This document shows, piece by piece, positions 58,801-64,000 of a DNA stretch of 64,000 nt. The first letter of the stretch is position 1. Each line of letters opens with the position of its first letter. The stretch is from Bryum argenteum. Taxonomy: Eukaryota; Streptophyta; Bryopsida; Bryales; Bryaceae. The notes beneath the pieces were generated by a model. That model worked only from the letters and a program-made list of their open reading frames with translations. It searched no databases and was not told where the DNA came from. The translations under genes and the position numbers were made by a program. The stretch lies in contig CM073327.1 of NCBI GenBank assembly GCA_037043015.1, positions 12,506,727 through 12,570,726 of the forward strand, in the 5' to 3' direction.

Positions 58801-60703
58801 ACTGATTAATTGAATACTATTTTATTTTATTTTTTGGTCCAAAGGACATCGGTATATAGAAGTCCTAACCTATATCCTTCGGACTAGGACATCAAAAAGG
58901 GCCGATCAATTATTTTTTTTAAAACATGTAAAAAACTAAAAATTTAAACTCAGGTATAAAAAGAAATACGTAGTTGGAGGATTCTCAATAGGGTATAATT
59001 ATTATTTATACCTAGGTCTGAATTTTTTACATGTTTTCATAAATTTCGATGTTACCTTTTTGATGTCCGTGTCCGGAGGACACGGGTTAGGACTTGTACC
59101 ATTTATAACATGAAACCAAACCAATGGTTACTCGTTTCCACAAGCACGCTTTGGAATAGTGAAAATAAGAAAATATTTTGGTGATATTGTCATAGCTTGA
59201 TATTTCAAATAAATAACTGAACAAGTTAGTGGGACCAAGTTACAAATGTCATGCCATGGGCCAGCTCAGAAGCAAAGTCAAAAAACCATGGAGCCCCATA
59301 TTTACCAAACTCTTCTTTCTCTTCTTTGGGTACTTACATTGGGCTTTTGCACTTTTGTCAAAATCTAAGTAGAGTGTGCGGACCCAGCTTCCAATAATTG
59401 AAGCACTTTTTGACAATTGATTCCTAAGCTTTGTAGGAGTAAGATAGATTCTAACACTCAAACGTTGGAGCCCATCACCGTGGATGATGAGGAAGTTGGG
59501 AAGATGATTTTGGATGAAAAATGTTGTTTATTGTACAATATCAGATCTCAAATTCATTTATCAAGACCCCTAAAACTTTCAATGACAAGCTTCCTAATTT
59601 TCTATTTTTCGCTTTCAAAATTTGTCAAAATTCACGGTTTCGGCATTTTTTCAAAATTGATTTCACTAAAAAGTCCTGAAAGCATCATAAGAAAGAATTT
59701 GTAGCTGTTTCATATCAAATGAGTACGAGGGCGGATACCTTGTTTTGTTTGTTTATATTAGTATGGTCTATGGGGCCGCACCTCGGATGGAGGTGTTGTT
59801 GGAAGCTACGATTGGCTCAAGGTTTTTACCTCTCAAGTTGAAGTCTAACACTGGATGAAGGAGATATAGCTACTTAAAACTCATCCATTTTTTTAGTTTT
59901 TCACTTTTTTCATTGTAGAAACCTCACTGAAAATCCAATACCAAGAGTATCTGAATCAAAAATCTACAAAGTTATTAGATTTCATCTTCCGATCATGATT
60001 GTGGGGAAAAAAATTATGAAAAACTGCTTTTTCAATATCTCATAATTGCCTCACAATGGTAGTACATGCTCCATGTTTGAAACTCAAAAAGAAGAGCTAC
60101 CTTCACTAAAATGCTCACAATTTATTCATACTTCATACTTTATTCATATTTGTATGGATCTGCAACTTTTGCCCCACAAACTAGAGTTGATCTGAGACCC
60201 AACCCAAGTGATTTCATCCAAAACAAAGTCTGAATAAAGAAGTTAAGCCTCTGTAAAGTTTCTGCCTTTTATCTAAAATCTCTCACTTCCAAAAGAAAGG
60301 CATGAAGGGCATGAGCTATACCATTCCAAGAAGATGAGGTGCTATGTGTCTATTATAGATAATTTATTACTCCCCGATTGTTAGTGTGAAAGCAGCACCA
60401 CACAATGTACCCATGTACTTCTCCAGGAAGACTGTTAGTGTGATCAACACATTGTTTACTTGTTTTTCCAGATATTCACATATTACACCTGGAGAAACAA
60501 ATAGGCAACGAAACCTATTTCATATTAACAAGAATGACAGGTTATGAGTCAGGCTTTCTTTTCTGATCCACTTACACCGGCTACAAGCTGTGTAGTTAAA
60601 CGAAGCGTCATCCACGTTACAAAGAGTTACAAGGAACATAAAACTGACCCTTTCAATAATACTAAACTGCACATGTTCATCCGTTCATGATCCGTTAGCT
60701 TAA
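58801..60703. other. Intergenic; relative of TTAA copy 3 interior
   Basis: 59810-60290 is homologous to 21680-22190. The 95-codon plus frame at 59417-59704 has no domain. No gene is seen. Confidence 0.45.
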
Positions 60704-60853
60704 TCAGTCTAGCAACAACTGTTCCCCATACTCCTTCGTGACATTCGTGTACATGCCACATGTGCCACTTATCTTTTCGACAGCTGAGTTGAACATTGTC
60801 CTGTTATCCTCACTGAGCACGAGAAAGGTCTGGCCGCTGAACATTTCTATGAG
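60704..60853 (-). CDS. Terminal exon of an unrecognised gene
   Basis: After a good acceptor (gactttttcag) 49 codons and a TGA read LIEMFSGQTFLVLSEDNRTM, then FNSAVEKISGTCGMYTNV and EYGEQLLLD. The residue mix looks like a real soluble protein end, but I cannot name it. A short exon just upstream is possible: donor TCG/gtgagc at 60920, reading LLGERDWKVSFLS in matching phase 0. Upstream of that is a 30-bp direct repeat (about 60930-61030). The gene cannot extend far, because the P2 stop is at 61260 on the same strand. A gene fragment or a very short gene are both possible. Confidence 0.33.
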   Translation of the reverse strand, partial: LIEMFSGQTFLVLSEDNRTMFNSAVEKISGTCGMYTNVTKEYGEQLLLD

Positions 60854-61259
60854 CTGAAAAAGTCAACGTCTCCTGCGTGGGATAGTGATGGTGCAAGTAG
60901 TCTGAATTTCAGGGCTCACCGACAGAAAAGAAACTTTCCAGTCTCGTTCCCCAAGAAGCATCGCATCGAGGAGGACAAGAAAGTAAAAGGATGTATCGAA
61001 GAAGACAAGACAGTAAAATGGTACATCGAAGAACGCGAGATGGTGGGCATATCAGTAAAATAGCACCGACTCAACGTGAAACTCCTATGTAGACTGGCCT
61101 CACAACATGGAAACACAGATGTAGTAGCTACTCGCCATGATCAAGAATGAAAAAAGAAGCTCACCATAAGATTTTGATAAGTGAAGTCATCGTAACAGGA
61201 GTGCATATAACTACACGATTTAAAAAATTGTAGCTAGCAGCGCCTCTAGCTAAGTGAGC

Positions 61260-62332
61260 TTAGTCGAACAAGCTGAATCCCATGTCCTGCAAGAGTACAA
61301 CAACATCACCAGAAGTCAGTGTCATCTCCTACTTGATTTCCAACCACTGTGCTCCACAAATCAATGATTGCTACTGTCATATCAAGTCTTGCTACTACTA
61401 CTGAAAGCCAAGCAAACCAACCAGCATACCGACGTTGATGAATGTCATACTAGGTTTTGCCACTGATACTGAATGCCAAGAAAACCCTAAAACCTATCAA
61501 AAAATGGATGAGCAGAGTAGGGACTCACGTCATCAGACTCTTCCTTCTCCTCTTCCTTCTTGGCCTCCTCCTTCTTCTCTTCAGCAGCAGCAGCTGGTGC
61601 AGCACCACCACCTCCTCCAGAGGACACGACAACACCACCGCCTCCACCTGAGGGCACGGACGCGAATTTCTCCTTTCCAGCAGCAATCACTTCCAAAATA
61701 TCCTTCCCTTCCAATTCCTTCAACAGAAGGTCTATCCTGGAGGCATCAGCCTCAGCGCCAACTGCACCCCCACGAAAATTCGTATGTCAAGAACACGCTT
61801 TAACCCAGTACCCACTTTAAAACCCTAACTCCTCAACCCTAATTATCTCCAAGCCATAAAGACCTACATATCAAGCAGAAAAAGCCTGAACTCTTCAACC
61901 CTAAATAACTCCAGAACCTACAAAACAAGGCCTTGAATCCTGTTCTCGACCCTAAGCGATAAAACCCTACGAAACAAGCATCAAAGCTGATACATTCAAA
62001 AAATGAAATAGACCGCCAAAACAGAGAGATCTACGACGTAACCTTCCGTAACCTAAACCTTGAAGAGTCGGATTTACGTCTTGAACTAGTCCAGGCTCCC
62101 GAATGAGCAGAGTCTGAGTTTAGATTTCCAACTGCGAGCTTTCTTTTATTCTTCTTTCACAGACGGAGCATGAAGCTCGTGCCATTTTCGCAACTGAGAG
62201 TTTCAAAAAGGAAAGGGGAAACCCTAGAAGTGAGAAAGTGGTACCTGAGCCGAGGATGGACTCGATGTCCTTGGCGGACGGAGAGGAGTTTCCTCCCAAG
62301 AGTGCCAAGAGGTAAGCAGCGACCACCTTCAT
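61260..62332 (-). CDS. RPP2: 60S acidic ribosomal protein P2
   Basis: P2 pairs with P1 to form the ribosomal stalk that recruits elongation factors. Exons 62332-62245, 61761-61529 and 61286-61260 join at GT-AG sites (phases 1 and 0) and give 115 residues. The N-terminus [20 protein letters not shown] is the dimerisation domain. A Gly-rich hinge and Ala-rich stretch follow, then the acidic [19 protein letters not shown]. The conserved tail MGFSLFD, split off in a 27-base last exon, is what binds factors. Length and every conserved block match plant P2. The start is fixed by MKVVAAYLL. Telomere-box-like AACCCTAA motifs lie upstream (about 62444-62451) and in intron 1. Such motifs are known from plant ribosomal-protein promoters. 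Confidence 0.95.
61815..61970 (+). promoter_or_regulatory. Cluster of telo-box-like motifs in P2 intron 1
   Basis: AACCCTAA or close variants occur at about 61820, 61835, 61897, 61949 and 61962, with another at 61481 in intron 2. Telo boxes (AAACCCTAA) are known promoter elements of plant translation genes. Their clustering inside the first intron suggests intron-borne control, but this is inference. Confidence 0.35.
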
Positions 62333-63239
62333 TTTGAATCGCCGAGTATGCGACGGGGGTTGCAGAGGAAGCGGACACGACGACGATGCCGCGAGCAAAA
62401 GCGAAAGAGAGTGAGCGAGAAGGGAGCTGATGCTCATGTAGTAACCCTAATATTAATCGACGGCCGCGATCGCTCCCGAGTCCATCTTACGGTTAGTGTA
62501 TGTGCACCTATGTCCGTCGGTTTTACCAAGTGGGTACCTCTATTGTATTTGTGTTACAAATTATAAGAGTTTTAAAGCATTTTGTTTTGCATAATGCGGA
62601 CACATTGTTGGTACCGTAGGTTAAAATAATAGCAGCAGAATAGATTGGAAAGTTAGTCTCCTGAAAACCACCAAAAATATAAAAAATCAAAATTTGGTGT
62701 TTTCAGCAAGTTTTGAACCGGCTATATTTAGATTTATTAAATTATTCTGCTAAAAATAGTAAGACGTGCTATTTAGCTATGGTAGTGTCAATAATCTGAA
62801 AGAATATTGCTAAAAGAATCACCTTTGGCTTATTATATCAACAATCGATTACATGTTTGTTTAAGTTTAAGCTTGTCTTTGAATGTATTCATTATAGTGA
62901 TTTTCTTGCTTGTCATTTTGATTCTTAAATTTGTCAGTATGGTCCATTTAACCACAATTGAGAACTTCTTGCATGAGTACTACCCTCGTAACTATTTGGA
63001 TAATAATAAATGCGTTGTGTCTCACAACAATGTCTCTCTCCATCCGCACTTTCAATAGATACACAAGATTCCATTTATCATTCACTTTTTGTAAGGTTGA
63101 TGCTCCTTGGAGCCATAGTTTTAATGGGTCATGCTCAAATGGCTTGTCAAATAGTTCAAGACTGTTAGAAGAGACAAATCAAAATGAATAAGATTATTAA
63201 ATCAAGATAACAATAAATGAATAGAGCAACATTCAACAA
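62333..63239. other. P2 promoter side and AT-rich spacer
   Basis: 62333-62520 is GC-richer leader/promoter DNA with CGGCCGCGATCG at 62460-62471. The rest is AT-rich with no recognisable gene. Confidence 0.45.
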
Positions 63240-64000
63240 AATGCTGGTTGTCCGCCAAAGTAGGTCTCAGAAGTTGCTGGTTTGATTTGAGACCTCAAAG
63301 CTTGTGTGATTGCTCTCTTTGAGGCTGTACTTATGTCCTGGTGAATGCCTTTGAAGGTAGACCGCAAATTCCTTCCACATGATGTGTGAGCTGCGTTAGC
63401 GTAGCTCTCACCTGATTTTTGAAAACTTCATGCTTTGCTCAATCCAAGCTTCTATTTTTTTCATGTTGGTCATCCTCAAAGGTAGGTCTCAGAACATGTT
63501 GGTTTATTTTGGGACTTAGAAGCTTGTCTGTTGCCTACTTTGGGGCTTCACTTGTTATGTGCTAAATGTCTTCGAAGGTAGATCGCAAATTCTTTGCAGA
63601 TGCTCTGTGAGCTGCGTTAATGTATCTCTCGCGTGATTTTTGAAATTTTCATAAATTGCCAAATCTTGGCTTCTATTTTTTCATATTGGTCGTCCTCGAA
63701 GGTAGGTTTCAGAGCCCGCAGGTTTGGTTTGAGACCTTGAAGCTTGTATGGTTGCCCACTTTGAGGCTTCACTTGTGTTGTGCTGAATATCTTTGAAGGT
63801 AGACCGCAAATTCTTTGCAGATGCTTTTCAGCGGCGTCAATGTATCTCTCATGTGATTTCTGAAATTTTCATGCTTTGTTGAATCCAGGTTTCTATTTTT
63901 TCATGTTGGTCGTCCTCGTAGGTAGGTCTTAGAATCTGCGGCCCTGCCGGTTTGATTTGTGACCTTGAAGTTTGTGTAGTTGCCCACTTTGGGGCTTCAC
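63240..64000. repeat. Satellite, 220-bp monomer, 3.4 copies, open to the right
   Basis: GGTAGGTCTCAGA-like unit starts fall at 63260, 63481, 63701 and 63921, a period of 220 bp. Shared blocks in each monomer: GAAGGTAGA(C/T)CGCAAATTC, TTGCAGATGCT, TCTC(G/A)(C/T)(G/A)TGATTT, TTCTATTTTTTCAT(G/A)TTGG. Divergence between monomers is roughly 10-20 percent by eye. The array continues past the window. Confidence 0.92.

Noticed and set aside
61435..61820. Plus-strand frames across P2
   Set aside because: They are antisense to exon 2 of P2, whose GGA/GCT/GAG codons give open antisense frames.
63240..64000. CRISPR array
   Set aside because: The monomers are contiguous 220-bp satellites in plant nuclear DNA, with no short repeat/spacer pattern.

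Overview
This window is nuclear DNA of a land plant. It has spliceosomal GT-AG introns, an AP2/DREB transcription factor, a COBRA-like cell-wall protein, plant-type ribosomal stalk protein P2 and proteasome subunit RPN8, sparse genes in AT-rich DNA, and relics of Ty3/gypsy, LINE, SINE, CACTA and MITE elements. The lineage is not fixed by the sequence. A DREB gene carrying two introns, compact introns elsewhere and low gene density make me lean weakly towards a non-flowering plant (moss, liverwort, lycophyte).

Four genes look intact and all lie on the minus strand: a three-exon DREB-type AP2/ERF factor (3724-5738), the 26S proteasome lid subunit RPN8/PSMD7 in ten exons (27694-30571), a COBL7-type COBRA-like protein in five exons (48802-51283) and 60S acidic ribosomal protein P2 in three exons (61260-62332). 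I rebuilt their exons from splice signals and reading-frame continuity. The left edge holds what looks like the first exon of a pfkB-type carbohydrate kinase. An unrecognised terminal exon lies at 60704-60853.

The stretch from about 36.6 to 47.0 kb holds pieces of at least five unrelated genes: a RING-H2 finger, two copies of a FANCI-like segment, an F-box/WD40 gene, an intronless PRP28/DDX23-like DEAD-box helicase and the N-lobe of a protein kinase. Nearly all are truncated or carry frameshifts or stops. A roughly 4-kb non-autonomous CACTA element (36999-40984) sits inside the smaller FANCI copy. The other FANCI copy preserves the empty site, so the insertion can be read base by base.

The rest is repeat DNA: at least five short elements with TTAA ends (14.6, 18.3, 21.2, 24.6, 25.3 kb), a 445-bp element with 28-bp perfect inverted ends (10666-11110), a 151-bp hairpin MITE (55818-55968), a mariner-like composite MITE (599-1622), degenerate LINE tails (12.5 and 15.7 kb), a dead Ty3/gypsy integrase (32.2-33.3 kb), several minisatellites, and a 220-bp satellite running off the right edge (from about 63240). 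The intact genes are ordinary housekeeping or developmental genes and form no shared pathway. The main interest is in the gene-fragment cluster, the CACTA element and the TTAA elements. I found no rRNA gene, no convincing intact tRNA gene and no CRISPR array.
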